A stretch of DNA of 64,000 nt from an uncultured Nitrospirales bacterium (GTDB taxonomy: Bacteria > Nitrospirota > Nitrospiria > Nitrospirales > UBA8639), in assembly GCA_958295805.1 (NCBI GenBank), contig OY282373.1, positions 1,087,001 to 1,151,000 on the forward strand, given 5' to 3'. Positions 53,806 to 63,016 of this stretch are shown in pieces. Below the pieces are notes generated by a model. It saw only the letters and a list, made by a program, of their open reading frames with translations, searched no databases and was not told where the DNA came from. The first letter of the stretch is position 1; the number at the start of each line of letters is the position of its first letter. A program made the translations under genes and the position numbers.

Positions 53806-55661
53806 TGTGCGGGATAGCAGGCATTTACAATCAGACCAGTGGGCAGCCCGTTACGGAACAGGAGTTGGCCGCCATGCTTCACACGATGCCGCACCGCGGG
53901 CCCGACGCATCCGGGACCTGGCGCGGCGCGCCGGGCATCGGCCTTGCCCACGTTCGACTGGCCATCATTGACCTGAGTTCTGAGAGCAATCAGCCGTTCA
54001 CGTCAAGTGACGGCGACGTCGTCATGACGTACAACGGCGAGATATTCAACTATCTCGAACTCCGCAAGGAACTCGAAGGTCTCGGCCACTCGTTTCGGAC
54101 CAACTCGGACACCGAGGTTTTGCTGACGGCATACCGCCAATGGGGGCAAGACGTGTGTCGGCACCTGAATGGAATGTGGGCGTTTGCGATCTATGACCGC
54201 CGACAGGATCTCTTGTTTTGCTCACGCGACAGATTCGGGATCAAGCCCTTCTATTACGCCATGGTTGATGGCAAGCTGATATTTGCGTCCGAGGTCAAGG
54301 CACTCCTCGCGATCTCTCGAAAACTTGCAGCGATTGATCCCAGCGCAGTATCCAAACTGATGCGTGCCAGTATTGCCGGTCACGTTCCCGAGCATTTCTG
54401 CAGAGGCGTTCGGCGACTGCCGGCGGCTCACAACATGATCGTGGAGCGTTCCGGAAGCCCTGTCCTTAAACGTTACTGGGACTACCCCGCCAATATCGAC
54501 CGAAGCATTTCCTTTGAAGCGGCGTGTGAGCGTTTTCGGGAACTCCTCCTGGATTCCATCCGACTCCGAATGCGGAGCGATGTACCGGTCGGTACGACGC
54601 TCTCAGGTGGAGTCGATTCATCGACCATCGTGTCTCTCCTGCGCACTTTTTATGATGGCGAACATCAAGCATTTACCGCGGGATTCAAGGGATTAGAGTG
54701 TGATGAATCCGTGGCCGCTGCTCATCTGGCGAATAAATTCAGGTTGAAGCACCATCGAATCACGTCACCGCCATTCGACTTCCTGGATACACTGACGCGC
54801 ATCGTTCACCACATGGATGGCCCGACGCAGTGCCCGGCCACACTGCCGTTGTGGAACATCATGAGATCCATGCGCGGGCGTATCGTCGTTGCGCTGGAAG
54901 GACAGGGTGCAGACGAATTGCTCGGCGGCTATTACATGCAGGCGCCCGCAGCCATTTTCGACGCCGTTCGCGTTGGTCGTTGGCGACAGGCGGGACGGCA
55001 TCTTCAGTGGTTGGTACGCCATAGTAGCCCATACAGTGGCCCGCTTCGTGGAGGGCTGGAGTTAGCTAGAGCAGTCGTGCCTTCAACTCACTTGTGGTGG
55101 CGCCGTTGGCGGGGAGACGAATCAGTCTACTCAGGTTGCCTGACCGAGGGACCGGACAAGCAGCCGGACCGCGAGGATGCACCCGTCTATCCGGAATCGC
55201 TTGCGAACGAACTCCGCCGCAACCACGAGGAGGGGCTGAGCACGCTTCTCCATTACGGGGACGCTATATCGATGGCCCATTCGATCGAGTCCAGACTGCC
55301 GTTCATGGACTATCGCCTGGTCGAATTTGTCTTCAGTTTACCGGGTGAGTTCAAAATACGGGACGGGAGCGGAAAAGTGCTCCTCAAGGAAGCCGTGCGC
55401 GGTTTCGTCCCTGCCTTCATCCTCGATAATCCCTACAAACTTGGATTCGTCGTTCCGATTCGTGAGTGGTTCCGCGACCGGCCTGACGAGACCGTTTATC
55501 CTGTCTTGCTGAGTGACAGATGCCGTCAGCGTGGGCTGCTTGAGCCCAAAGCCCTGGAAGGGGCGTTGCGCCGTCATGTATCGGGTCGCGTGGATCTGAG
55601 CAGTCAGATATTCCGATGGCTGACACTGGAAGTGTGGTGCCGTCGTGTATTTGATGGGTAA
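53805..55661 (+). CDS. asnB: Glutamine-hydrolysing asparagine synthetase-like amidotransferase
   Basis: A 618-residue protein starting MCGIAGIYNQ, so Cys2 is the glutaminase nucleophile. The N-terminal glutaminase domain (HRGPDASGTW, MTYNGEIFNYLELRKEL) is followed by the synthetase ATP site (TTLSGGVDSSTIVSLL). It makes asparagine from aspartate and glutamine, or in polysaccharide clusters amidates a sugar acid or other carboxylate. It is co-translated with the flippase, which favours a role in polymer modification. Its second half is duplicated as a remnant at 61481-62212. Confidence 0.92.
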   Translation: MCGIAGIYNQTSGQPVTEQELAAMLHTMPHRGPDASGTWRGAPGIGLAHVRLAIIDLSSESNQPFTSSDGDVVMTYNGEIFNYLELRKELEGLGHSFRTNSDTEVLLTAYRQWGQDVCRHLNGMWAFAIYDRRQDLLFCSRDRFGIKPFYYAMVDGKLIFASEVKALLAISRKLAAIDPSAVSKLMRASIAGHVPEHFCRGVRRLPAAHNMIVERSGSPVLKRYWDYPANIDRSISFEAACERFRELLLDSIRLRMRSDVPVGTTLSGGVDSSTIVSLLRTFYDGEHQAFTAGFKGLECDESVAAAHLANKFRLKHHRITSPPFDFLDTLTRIVHHMDGPTQCPATLPLWNIMRSMRGRIVVALEGQGADELLGGYYMQAPAAIFDAVRVGRWRQAGRHLQWLVRHSSPYSGPLRGGLELARAVVPSTHLWWRRWRGDESVYSGCLTEGPDKQPDREDAPVYPESLANELRRNHEEGLSTLLHYGDAISMAHSIESRLPFMDYRLVEFVFSLPGEFKIRDGSGKVLLKEAVRGFVPAFILDNPYKLGFVVPIREWFRDRPDETVYPVLLSDRCRQRGLLEPKALEGALRRHVSGRVDLSSQIFRWLTLEVWCRRVFDG

Positions 55662-55736
55662 GCCTTGATCGTTTATTATGCCGTGATTGCAAGAATCAAA
55701 TGCAGTCTTTTATTGATATTACAGCAGAGACTCTAA

Positions 55737-57734
55737 ATGACTAGCGATACAGCATCCGGCTCTCCTGCGGGTTCCCGCTTCCGAACCGTAGCGGTCAGTT
55801 TTATGACGCACCGCGGCGCACTTATCGTGTGCGGGCTCTTCCTAATAGTGGGCGTTGTTGTTCTTGACGATTACGGCATATCAGTAGACGATGCGCCTCA
55901 TCGTGCTCTTGCCATATCAGCCGTTGAATATGTCGTGTGGAACAATGACCTCTATCTGGATAGCTGGGCCAGGAACTACGGCGTTGCATTCGAACTATCG
56001 CTCCTGTTTTTCGAACGTATCCTGGGATTGGAGGACTCCCGCAGCATCTATCTCAGCCGTCATCTCCTGACGCACATGTTTTTCCTGGCTGGCGGATTCT
56101 TCTGTTACCTGTTGGCAATACGGCTGTTCAACAACCGACTCCTGGCGTGCTTCGCCCTACTCCTGTTTCTGCTTCATCCTCGCATGTACGCGCATTCGTT
56201 CTTCAATACCAAGGATATCCCTTTCCTCAGCATGTTCATGATTGCGCTGTTTCTCATTGACCGGGGGTTCAGAAAGGGTACTGCCGGGGCATTTCTCCTC
56301 TGTGGCGTGGGGGTCGGGCTTCTCACCAATATCCGCATTTTGGGCGTCATGCTGTTCGCCGCGGTTCTGGCCATGCGGGCCTGTGATCTTTTCCATGCCT
56401 CCGGACGACAGGAGAGGAAACACATCCTGATGACCACCAGGTGGTTCGCGTTGGCTGGTGTGCTCACTCTGTACGCCACGTGGCCGTATCTCTGGAGCGA
56501 TCCTGTCGGGCACGTTATCGACTCGTTTACGCAAATGGCGCATTTCCCCCTCTCCATGACAGAGTTATTCCAAGGCGAGCGAGTACTCTCCACGAATCTC
56601 CCATTTTATTATGTTCCCACTTGGATTTCGATCACGACTCCTCCTGTCACGCTCCTGCTTGGCATCGTCGGAGTGGTTTCGATTGTCGGGCGTGGCGTCA
56701 CCCGTCCCGGCGACATCTTGCGCAACACGCCACTGCGCTTCGAGTTTCTGCTCATCGCCTGCTTCATACTGCCGATTCTTGCCGTCGTTCTCTTGCATTC
56801 CGTGCTCTACGGCGGATGGCACCACATGTATTTTCTTTATGCACCCGTTTGCCTTGTAGCCGTGTTCGGGCTGCACTGGCTCATCTCATGGAAACCGTTA
56901 CGGACGGGGATATATGCCTTGGCTGGAATGGGCGTGGTCATGATGCTCGCAGCAATAATTTCCCTCCATCCCCTTCAGCAAGTCTATTTCAACTTCCTGG
57001 TGGATAGAACGACACCCGAGTATCTTCGTAGTTGGTACTCGATGCTCGATTATGGAGCTGGTTCACTGAAAACGTTGAAATACTTGCTCGAACACTATCC
57101 CTCTTCACCCATTTATATAGCTGGAGATTTTTTGCAGATGGGAAACACACGACTGCTTCTTCCTAAGGCGGACAGGCAAAGAACATTTCTCGGCGTCGGC
57201 CTTGATGGCCCTAATTTCTCCCCTTTGGCCAGCGCACCTACTGGTATGGAAGGGATATTCGATTTCCAGACTATCTGGACTAAAAAGGTTTACAATAATA
57301 CTATTCTGCAAGCGGTGAGGCTGGACCTGTCCGGGAGGGGCGAGGCCATGGCGGACGCTCGGCGAAAGATGTATCGGTCAACGGTGTTGGAAGAGCCCGT
57401 CTTCAGTTCCAACTTCGATATCTACTTCAACGACAAGGATAAACCAACACTGACGTACATCAAGGAATCATGCCGTGCCGATGACACCGTGCCGGTCTTT
57501 CTTCTACACGTCTTCCCCGAGAATCCGAATGACTTTCCGGATGAATTCAAGCAATATGGTTATGGTTCATACGACTTTCTTTTCGGCCGTATGAACGGCG
57601 TGATATTCGACGGGAAATGCATGGTGACGGTCAACCTTCCCGAGTACGCTATCTCCCGTATCCGAACCGGTCAGTACCTTTCAGACTATACACAACGCAT
57701 TGTCTGGCGGGAAAACTTTCCCCTTTCTCGTTAA
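55737..57734 (+). CDS. Membrane glycosyltransferase (GT39/ArnT-like), copy 1
   Basis: A 665-residue protein with about 10-12 transmembrane helices in the first two thirds and a soluble C-terminal part. The first loop has VVLDDYGISVDD, which recalls the acidic catalytic motif of polyprenol-phosphate-dependent glycosyltransferases (PMT/ArnT group). The following GT2 gene, of the dolichol-phosphate-glucose synthase type, would supply a lipid-linked sugar. Copy 2 at 58188 is nearly identical, except for patches at residues about 50-80, around 275-280 and 430-490. Confidence 0.8.
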   Translation: MTSDTASGSPAGSRFRTVAVSFMTHRGALIVCGLFLIVGVVVLDDYGISVDDAPHRALAISAVEYVVWNNDLYLDSWARNYGVAFELSLLFFERILGLEDSRSIYLSRHLLTHMFFLAGGFFCYLLAIRLFNNRLLACFALLLFLLHPRMYAHSFFNTKDIPFLSMFMIALFLIDRGFRKGTAGAFLLCGVGVGLLTNIRILGVMLFAAVLAMRACDLFHASGRQERKHILMTTRWFALAGVLTLYATWPYLWSDPVGHVIDSFTQMAHFPLSMTELFQGERVLSTNLPFYYVPTWISITTPPVTLLLGIVGVVSIVGRGVTRPGDILRNTPLRFEFLLIACFILPILAVVLLHSVLYGGWHHMYFLYAPVCLVAVFGLHWLISWKPLRTGIYALAGMGVVMMLAAIISLHPLQQVYFNFLVDRTTPEYLRSWYSMLDYGAGSLKTLKYLLEHYPSSPIYIAGDFLQMGNTRLLLPKADRQRTFLGVGLDGPNFSPLASAPTGMEGIFDFQTIWTKKVYNNTILQAVRLDLSGRGEAMADARRKMYRSTVLEEPVFSSNFDIYFNDKDKPTLTYIKESCRADDTVPVFLLHVFPENPNDFPDEFKQYGYGSYDFLFGRMNGVIFDGKCMVTVNLPEYAISRIRTGQYLSDYTQRIVWRENFPLSR

Positions 57735-57759
57735 CCCGAGGGATACGCAAGATAAGGCC

Positions 57760-58184
57760 ATGAATGCGTTAAGTATCGTCATTCCCGCGTACAAAGAGGC
57801 GGTCCGGCTGCCCTCCACCCTGTGCGAGATTGCAGATTACCTCTTCGGTAGGGTCGATGCCGCGGAAGTGATTGTTGTCGATGACGGTTTCGGCGATGGT
57901 ACTCGTGACGCTGCGGTTCGGTATGAGGAGACCTTACGTCGTGCCGGGGCAACGATCCGCATCATCTCAAACCCCGTCAACATGGGGAAGGGTTATATTG
58001 TGCGGCGCGGCATGAGGGAAAAAGAGTACTCTGCACGGATGCAGACATGTCCACGCCGATCCAAGAACTCGACAAGCTACTGTCCGTAGCCGGTGAAGGA
58101 AATTACGATGTGGTAATTGGCTCGCGAGCTTTGGACCGGTCACTAACTAATCGGCGTGCGCCAACCGCTGTGGCGTGACTTCTC
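57760..58184 (+). pseudogene. GT2 glycosyltransferase, truncated and frameshifted copy
   Basis: Starts at ATG 57760 like the intact gene at 60214 (MNALSIVIPAYKEAVRLPST). Compared with that copy it has Ser to Phe in DDGFGDGT, has lost about ten bases (GCGAACTACG) near 58020, gained ACTA near 58145, and ends where the duplication joins at 58184. The frame fails after GYIVRRGMREKEY. It should be non-functional. Confidence 0.88.
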
Positions 58185-60644
58185 TAAATGACTAGTGATA
58201 CAACATCCGGCTCTCCTGCGGGTTCCCGCTTCCGAACCGTAGCGGTCAACTTCATGACGCACCACAGTGCGCTTATTATCGTGTGCGTGCTCTTTCTGAT
58301 AGTGGGCGTTGTTGTTCTTGACGATTACGGCATATCAGTAGACGAAGTGATGCAACGTGGTCTTGGCATATTAGCCGCTGAATATGTCATGGGGAACAAT
58401 GCCATCTATCTGGATAGCTGGACCAGGAACTACGGCGTTGCATTCGAACTATCGCTCGTGTTTTTCGAACGTATCCTGGGATTGGAGGACTCCCGCAGCA
58501 TCTATCTCAGCCGTCATCTCCTGACGCACATGTTTTTCCTGGCTGGCGGATTCTTCTGTTACCTGTTGGCAATACGGCTGTTCAACAACCGACTCCTGGC
58601 GTGCTTCGCCCTACTCCTGTTTCTGCTTCATCCTCGCATGTACGCGCATTCGTTCTTCAATACCAAGGATATCCCTTTCCTCAGCATGTTCATGATTGCG
58701 CTGTTTCTCATTGACCGGGGGTTCAGAAAGGGTACTGCCGGGGCATTTCTCCTCTGTGGCGTGGGGGTCGGGCTTCTCACCAATATCCGCATTTTGGGCG
58801 TCATGCTGTTCGCCGCGGTTCTGGCCATGCGGGCCTGTGATCTTTTCCATGCCTCCGGACGACAGGAGAGGAAACACATCCTGATGACCACCAGGTGGTT
58901 CGCGTTGGCTGGTGTGCTCACTCTGTACGCCACGTGGCCGTATCTCTGGAGCGATCCTGTCGGGCACGTTATCGACTCGTTTACGCAAATGGCGCACTTC
59001 CCCAACCACGTTTTAGAGTTATTCCAAGGCGAGCGAGTACTCTCCACGAATCTCCCATTTTATTATGTTCCCACTTGGATTTCGATCACGACTCCTCCTG
59101 TCACGCTCCTGCTTGGCATCGTCGGAGTGGTTTCGATTGTCGGGCGTGGCGTCACCCGTCCCGGCGACATCTTGCGCAACACGCCACTGCGCTTCGAGTT
59201 TCTGCTCATCGCCTGCTTCATACTGCCGATTCTTGCCGTCGTTCTCTTGCATTCCGTGCTCTACGGCGGATGGCACCACATGTATTTTCTTTATGCACCC
59301 GTTTGCCTTGTAGCCGTGTTCGGGCTGCACTGGCTCATCTCATGGAAACCGTTACGGACGGGGATATATGCCTTGGCTGGAATGGGCGTGGTCATGATGC
59401 TCGCAGCAATAATTTCCCTCCATCCCCTTCAGCAAGTCTATTTCAACTTCCTGATGGATAGAACGACACCCGAGTATCTTCGTAGTCAGTACTCGATGAG
59501 CTATTATGGAGATGGTTCACTGAAAACGTTGGAATACTTGCTCAAACGCTATCCCTCTTCACCCATTTATATAGCTGGAAATTCTCGTCACATGGTAGAC
59601 ACACGACTGCTTCTTCCTGAGGCGGACAGGCAAAGAACATTTCTCGGTGTCGGCCTTGATGGCCCTAATTTCTCCATTCGGGGCAGCGCACCTACTGGTA
59701 TGGAAGGGATCTTCGATTTCCAGACTATCTATACTAAAAAGGTTTACAATAATACTATTCTGCAAGCGATGAGGCTGGACCTGTCCGGGAGGGGCGAGGC
59801 CATGGCGGACGCTCGGCGAAAGATGTATCGGTCAACGGTGTTGGAAGAGCCCGTCTTCAGTTCCAACTTCGATATCTACTTCAACGACAAGGATAAACCA
59901 ACACTGACGTACATCAAGGAATCGTGCCGTGCCGATGACACCGTGCCGGTTTTTCTTCTACACGTCTTCCCCGAGAATCCGAATGACCTTCCGGATGAAT
60001 TCAAGCAATATGGTTATGGGTCATACGACTTTTTCTTCTACCGTATGAACGGCGTGATATTCGACGGGAAATGCATGGTGACGGTCAACCTTCCCGAGTA
60101 CGCTATCTCCCGTATCCGAACCGGTCAGTACCTTTCAGACTATACACAACGCATTGTCTGGCGGGAAAACTTTCCCCTTTCTCGTTAACCCGAGGGATAC
60201 GCAAGATAAGGCCATGAATGCGTTAAGTATCGTCATTCCCGCGTACAAAGAGGCGGTCCGGCTGCCCTCCACCCTGTGCGAGATTGCAGATTACCTCTTC
60301 GGTAGGGTCGATGCCGCGGAAGTGATTGTTGTCGATGACGGTTCCGGCGATGGTACTCGTGACGCTGCGGTTCGGTATGAGGAGACCTTACGTCGTGCCG
60401 GGGCAACGATCCGCATCATCTCAAACTCCGTCAACATGGGGAAGGGTTATATTGTGCGGCGCGGCATGAGGGAAGCGAACTACGAAAGCGTACTCTGCAC
60501 GGATGCAGACATGTCCACGCCGATCCAAGAACTCGACAAGCTACTGTCCGTAGCCGGTGAAGGAAATTACGATGTGGTAATTGGCTCGCGATCCTTGGAC
60601 CGGTCACTAATCGGCGTGCGCCAACCGCTGTGGCGTGACTTCTC
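58185..60644 (+). repeat. 2.45-kb tandem duplication, unit 2
   Basis: Second unit, matching 55734-58184 over nearly its whole length. The GT2 gene continues uninterrupted past the end of the duplicated part, so this unit keeps the original 3' continuation. Confidence 0.9.
58188..60188 (+). CDS. Membrane glycosyltransferase (GT39/ArnT-like), copy 2
   Basis: A 666-residue near-twin of the gene at 55737. The segment from about residue 85 to 270 and that from 285 to 430 are identical or almost so, whereas three patches differ at most positions: DEVMQRGLGILAAEYVMGNN near the N-terminus, NHVLELF where copy 1 has LSMTELF, and the soluble-domain part QYSMSYYGDGSLKTLEYLL with IAGNSRHMVDT. The changes sit in extracytoplasmic loops, where the acceptor is recognised. 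The functional GT2 partner lies immediately downstream. Confidence 0.82.
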   Translation: MTSDTTSGSPAGSRFRTVAVNFMTHHSALIIVCVLFLIVGVVVLDDYGISVDEVMQRGLGILAAEYVMGNNAIYLDSWTRNYGVAFELSLVFFERILGLEDSRSIYLSRHLLTHMFFLAGGFFCYLLAIRLFNNRLLACFALLLFLLHPRMYAHSFFNTKDIPFLSMFMIALFLIDRGFRKGTAGAFLLCGVGVGLLTNIRILGVMLFAAVLAMRACDLFHASGRQERKHILMTTRWFALAGVLTLYATWPYLWSDPVGHVIDSFTQMAHFPNHVLELFQGERVLSTNLPFYYVPTWISITTPPVTLLLGIVGVVSIVGRGVTRPGDILRNTPLRFEFLLIACFILPILAVVLLHSVLYGGWHHMYFLYAPVCLVAVFGLHWLISWKPLRTGIYALAGMGVVMMLAAIISLHPLQQVYFNFLMDRTTPEYLRSQYSMSYYGDGSLKTLEYLLKRYPSSPIYIAGNSRHMVDTRLLLPEADRQRTFLGVGLDGPNFSIRGSAPTGMEGIFDFQTIYTKKVYNNTILQAMRLDLSGRGEAMADARRKMYRSTVLEEPVFSSNFDIYFNDKDKPTLTYIKESCRADDTVPVFLLHVFPENPNDLPDEFKQYGYGSYDFFFYRMNGVIFDGKCMVTVNLPEYAISRIRTGQYLSDYTQRIVWRENFPLSR

Positions 60645-60957
60645 CGGCAGGTTGTTCCATAGGTACGTACGCCTCCTCACTGGGCTGGACATCGTCGACA
60701 CCCAGTGCGGCTTCAAGCTATTCAGCTACGGGTCGGCCAAACGTATCGCGGGCCGCCAGCGGTGCAACGGCTTTGGGTTCAATGTGGAACAGTTCTTCCT
60801 TGCCCGCAAGCTAGGTTTTTCGATCGCGGAAATTCCAGTTCGCTGGAACCACGAATCCCGAACCAGCGTCAACCTGTTCAATGGATTGACGGCCTTTGCC
60901 GAAGTGTTGCAGGTTTGCGGGAACCGCGTGTTAGGTAAATACGACGGAAGGGAATAA
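60214..60957 (+). CDS. GT2 polyprenyl-phosphate glycosyltransferase
   Basis: ATG 60214 gives 247 residues. GT-A fold signatures: ALSIVIPAYKEAVRLPST, VIVVDDGSGDGTRD, NMGKGYIVRRGM, CTDADMSTPIQELD (the DxD-type site) and DTQCGFKLFSY. The last is typical of dolichyl-phosphate glucose synthases (ALG5-like). It probably charges undecaprenyl phosphate with a sugar used by the membrane glycosyltransferases before it. The start is 25 bases after the previous gene. Confidence 0.9.
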   Translation: MNALSIVIPAYKEAVRLPSTLCEIADYLFGRVDAAEVIVVDDGSGDGTRDAAVRYEETLRRAGATIRIISNSVNMGKGYIVRRGMREANYESVLCTDADMSTPIQELDKLLSVAGEGNYDVVIGSRSLDRSLIGVRQPLWRDFSGRLFHRYVRLLTGLDIVDTQCGFKLFSYGSAKRIAGRQRCNGFGFNVEQFFLARKLGFSIAEIPVRWNHESRTSVNLFNGLTAFAEVLQVCGNRVLGKYDGRE

Positions 60958-60960
60958 CTT

Positions 60961-61470
60961 AACTGGGGCAACATCAAGCGGATTTCCATGTTGCAAAACG
61001 TGGGATTTCAGGTTGAGGCCATTGCGTTTGAACGCAAGGCTCACAAGGGTCGGATGCCGGCTTGTTCTGTCGAGATTGTTGGAGTTATTGCTCATGGTCG
61101 ATATTTGAAATGGTTGATAAAAATGGTGGCCCGTATTCCATTGATCAGGCGGGCCGTTAAATCGAATGATGTAGTGTATGCCTCCGGTCCCGACATGGCA
61201 GTGCTTTGTCTCGCGTCAGGCATGAGTTTTGGCCATCCCATTATTCTTGAAGTCGTCAACGTCCGTGAGTTACAGACTGCCGGTGGTTTATGGGGCTGAC
61301 TGGTTCGGAAAATTGACAGATATCTTGCCCATTCATGACAACTATTGATTGCCACGTCGCGCGGATTTATAGATGATTATTATCGTCAATGGGTAGGGAC
61401 GACAACCCGATCTCTGGTAATCGAAAATAAACTGGAACCTTCCGCGACAGCAGAGCAACACCATATGCAA
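60961..61470 (+). pseudogene. GT4 glycosyltransferase remnant
   Basis: A single frame reads NWGNIKRISMLQNVGFQVEA, then VVYASGPDMAVLCLASG and VNVRELQTAGGLWG. TGA at 61297 and TGA near 61336 interrupt it, and it continues as LVRKIDRYLAHS and QLLIATSRGFIDDYYRQWVG. This is the N-terminal half of a GT4-like (GT-B fold) enzyme without its first residues and without its donor-binding half. It then runs into the duplicated asnB fragment. Confidence 0.75.
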
Positions 61471-61480
61471 GGAACCGACG

Positions 61481-62212
61481 GCTATTACACGCAGGCGCCT
61501 GCGGCCGTTTTCGATGCCGTTCGCGCTGGTCGTTGGCGACAGGCGGGACGGCATCTTCAGTGGCTTGTACGCCAGAGTAGCCCGTACAGTGGCCCGCTTC
61601 GTGGCGGGCTGGAGTTAGCCAGAGCAGTCGTGCCTTCAGCTCACTTGTGGTGGCGCCGTTGGCGGGGAGACGAATCAGTCTACTCAGGTTGCCTGACCGA
61701 GGGACCGGACAAGCAGCCGGACCGCGAGGATGCGCCCGTCTATCCGGAATTGCTTGCGAACGAACTCCGCCGCAACCACGAGGGGGGGGCTGAGCACGCT
61801 TCTCCATTACGGGGACGCTATATCGATGGCCCATTCGATCGAGTCCAGACTGCCGTTCATGGACTATCGCCTGGTCGAATTTGTCTTCAGTTTACCGGGT
61901 GAGTTCAAAATACGGGACGGGGACGGGAAAGTGCTCCTCAAGGAAGCCGTGCGCGGTTTTGTCCCTGACTTCATCCTTGATAATCCCTACAAGCTTGGAT
62001 TCGTCGTCCCGATTCGTGAGTGGTTTCGCGACCAGTCTGATGAGACCGTCTATCCCGTCTTGCTGAGTGACAGGTGCCGTCAGCGTGGGCTGTTTGAGCC
62101 CAAAGCCCTGGAACGGGCGTTGCGCCGTCATGTATCGGGTCGTGTGGATCTGAGCAGTCAGATATTCCGATGGCTGACACTGGAAGTGTGGTGCCAGGAA
62201 TTATTTGACTGA
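61481..62212 (+). pseudogene. Duplicated 3' half of asnB
   Basis: Matches asnB from about 54927 to its end (GYYTQAPAAVFDAVRAGRW... to SSQIFRWLTLEVWC). A G8 run near 61783, where asnB has GGAGGGG, adds one base and breaks the frame. The N-terminal glutaminase and ATP-binding half are absent, so the copy cannot be functional. It shows that recombination used this part of the locus. Confidence 0.88.
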
Positions 62213-62245
62213 TTATCAATCTCTTGATTTGAGAGGTCATTGGAG

Positions 62246-62956
62246 ATGAAACCTATCAATACCGCATTCTTTACAAGAGTGGACAGAGTCATCCGCCGGA
62301 ACGTAAAGAAGTTTGTGAGGCTTCAACAGTTTAAGAGGAAAGGAATCGAGTACTGTCCACCAAATTTTATCTTTTCCCCAGAGAAATGGAAGAAGGATCA
62401 CGTGCCCGTTGTAATTGACGTAGGCTGCGGCTATAAAGCGGAACTTTCTGTGATGATGATCGAGCGTTATGGCGCGAAGGTGTTCGCAGTCGATCCGACT
62501 TTGAAGCACAGACCAGCACTAGCTAATCTATGCGATAAGTACAAGAGTCGTTTTTGTCATATTCCTTTCGCCATATCCACCAGTGACGGAACCCAGACTT
62601 TTTTCGAGTCCAAGATCAATGAGAGTGGTTCCATCATGCCTGACCACGTTAACATCGTGAATGACGAAACGATAAGCTACGAAGTGAAGGTTCTAACACC
62701 ACTTTCTTTACTCGCCCACGTCGGGATCGATTCGGCCGACATGCTGAAGTTGGATATCGAGGGGGCCGAGTACGATCTGCTGGAAAACCTGAGTGGCAAC
62801 CAACTACTTCCGTTCGGCTCGATATTCATCGAGTTTCATCATCACGCTGTATCACGTTATTGTGAAGCGGATACAACTCGCCTTGTCGACAAGCTTTGTG
62901 GCTTTGGCTTAAAAGCCTTTTCTTTGGATGATCACAACTACCTTTTTGTCAGGTAA
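62246..62956 (+). CDS. FkbM-family methyltransferase
   Basis: ATG 62246 after GAGAGG gives 236 residues. The SAM-binding loop VVIDVGCGYKAELSVMM, VFAVDPTLKHRPAL and the FkbM signature DMLKLDIEGAEYDLLENL are visible. These enzymes O-methylate sugars or polyketides; here a sugar of the polysaccharide is the likely target. The N-terminal 40 residues are basic. It lies 33 bases after the asnB remnant. Confidence 0.88.
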   Translation: MKPINTAFFTRVDRVIRRNVKKFVRLQQFKRKGIEYCPPNFIFSPEKWKKDHVPVVIDVGCGYKAELSVMMIERYGAKVFAVDPTLKHRPALANLCDKYKSRFCHIPFAISTSDGTQTFFESKINESGSIMPDHVNIVNDETISYEVKVLTPLSLLAHVGIDSADMLKLDIEGAEYDLLENLSGNQLLPFGSIFIEFHHHAVSRYCEADTTRLVDKLCGFGLKAFSLDDHNYLFVR

Positions 62957-63016
62957 GGATCATTGACCGAGCGGCGTACAAAGCCCTTAAGCTAACTGAG
63001 AAGGGAACATTATCGA

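Larger units (their letters stand above)
55734..58184 (+). repeat. 2.45-kb tandem duplication, unit 1
   Basis: Carries a membrane glycosyltransferase and the first half of a GT2 gene. The next unit starts at TAAATGACTAG (58185), joined directly to the middle of the GT2 gene at GTGACTTCTC. Confidence 0.9.
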
